From Claveliimonas acetigenes (lineage in GTDB: Bacteria; Bacillota; Clostridia; Lachnospirales; Lachnospiraceae), in NCBI RefSeq assembly GCF_025567385.1, contig NZ_JAOQJU010000004.1, positions 1-64,000 of the forward strand: a stretch of DNA of 64,000 nucleotides, written 5' to 3'. The position numbers were made by a program, and so were the translations under genes. The notes below the pieces were generated by a model. It was given only the letters and a program-made list of their open reading frames with translations. It had not been told where the DNA came from and searched no databases. Positions 63,526-64,000 of this stretch are shown here, one piece after another. The stretch's first letter is position 1. The number at the start of each line of letters is the position of its first letter.

Positions 63526-64000
63526 ATGACGACTATAAAATATGCCGCATCTGGCGAACAGAGAAAGAAACTCGTAAACGCCTTATCTGAGATTCTCGAA
63601 TGCGAGTCTAAATATCTCAAAGCTCCAAGCTATGGATATGAAGTTGGTTCATGCGTTGTTAATCGTACTGGGGATATTGAATTTCCGGACGATATGACCG
63701 AAGAGGAAATCGAAGCTATCGTCAAGAAACTTACCTGGCATGGTTTTGAAAGAATTTTAGACGAGCCTACGGAAGAAATCGACGGTGCACCTGTATTGGA
63801 AGAGTCTGCTCTCGGAGCAGAAGATCCGACTGAGGAAAATGTATCCGATGCCGTGGAAGCAAACGTCGAAGAATCTGAAGATGTTTTAGACGAAACCGTT
63901 GTTGAGGAAGACAAAATCGCCGCTGCTGAGGATTCGGCCGCTTCTAAAGAAACATCGGCAGAGTCCATCGAGGAATCGGAAGCTCCAGTTTTGCCAGAAG
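63526..64000 (+). CDS. ICE protein with acidic repeat-like tail (partial)
   Basis: At least 158 codons, AAGGAGG before ATG; runs off the right edge. An N-terminal domain of about 85 residues (AASGEQRKKLVNALSEILEC, YGYEVGSCVVNRTGDIEFPD) is typical of small ICE proteins; from residue 85 it is very rich in Glu, Asp, Ala and Ser. Function unknown. Confidence 0.65.
   Translation, partial: MTTIKYAASGEQRKKLVNALSEILECESKYLKAPSYGYEVGSCVVNRTGDIEFPDDMTEEEIEAIVKKLTWHGFERILDEPTEEIDGAPVLEESALGAEDPTEENVSDAVEANVEESEDVLDETVVEEDKIAAAEDSAASKETSAESIEESEAPVLPE

Overview
This window is a mosaic of mobile and accessory DNA from a gut- or mouth-type anaerobe. Positions 1-27.4 kb read as Clostridia (Lachnospiraceae-like): AT-rich, strong AGGAGG ribosome sites, Tn4451-, Tn916- and IME-type genes. 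Positions 27.8-39.1 and 49.8-51.7 kb have another style: IS3 and serine-recombinase remnants, an exopolysaccharide cluster, a restriction-modification pair, and start codons lying exactly 6 nt after a -10 box, which suggests leaderless mRNAs. That style fits Coriobacteriia- or Saccharibacteria-like DNA, but I cannot name the host. Positions 39.2-44.1 and 48-49.3 kb look Firmicute-like again. Positions 53-64 kb are part of a conjugative element with GC near 47%. A chimeric assembly near 27.5 kb is possible and should be excluded.

Layout. (1) 1.4-5.4 kb, minus strand: a tight mobilization operon, mobC, relaxase, phage-type protein, thyX, dut and a frameshifted XRE gene. (2) 5.4-17.9 kb: a 12.5 kb segment bracketed by a 35-bp inverted repeat. 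It holds small membrane proteins, a Tn916/ICEBs1-type oriT, a RelBE/ParDE-type toxin-antitoxin pair, a DUF6040-like protein, an ECF sigma/ABC transporter operon and a NUDIX hydrolase. (3) 18-21.2 kb: an excisionase-like gene, a four-HTH protein and a tyrosine integrase, ending at a tRNA-Arg 3' fragment (attR). (4) 21.2-24.3 kb: a Septu-like PtuA/PtuB defence pair lying between two copies of the tRNA end plus terminator. (5) 24.5-27.4 kb: YjbR, GNAT, RtcB and XRE genes.

(6) 27.8-39.1 kb: LCP ligase, UDP-glucose dehydrogenase, glycosyltransferases, a polymerase-glycosyltransferase fusion, a flippase and UDP-galactopyranose mutase, with recombinase remnants on both sides of most of it. (7) 39.2-44.1 kb: DUF3232, an unknown protein and a NarL-type signalling operon. 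(8) 44.1-48 kb: three tandem cassettes, each a small protein convergent with a lipoprotein, plus a fourth leader copy. (9) 48-51.7 kb: a lipoprotein, a type III methylase stub, an XRE gene and a type II R-M pair. (10) 52-56.7 kb: a possible peptide-modification or ubiquitin-like locus, with a divergent regulator, a 27-residue peptide, a 123-residue protein, a JAB-E1 fusion and a Clp-like AAA+ ATPase. (11) 56.9-64 kb: MT-A70 methyltransferase, conjugative coupling ATPase, replication-relaxation protein and small ICE proteins, with four copies of a 25-bp motif between genes.

The most unusual candidates are the 52-56.7 kb locus and the triplicated 44-48 kb cassette.
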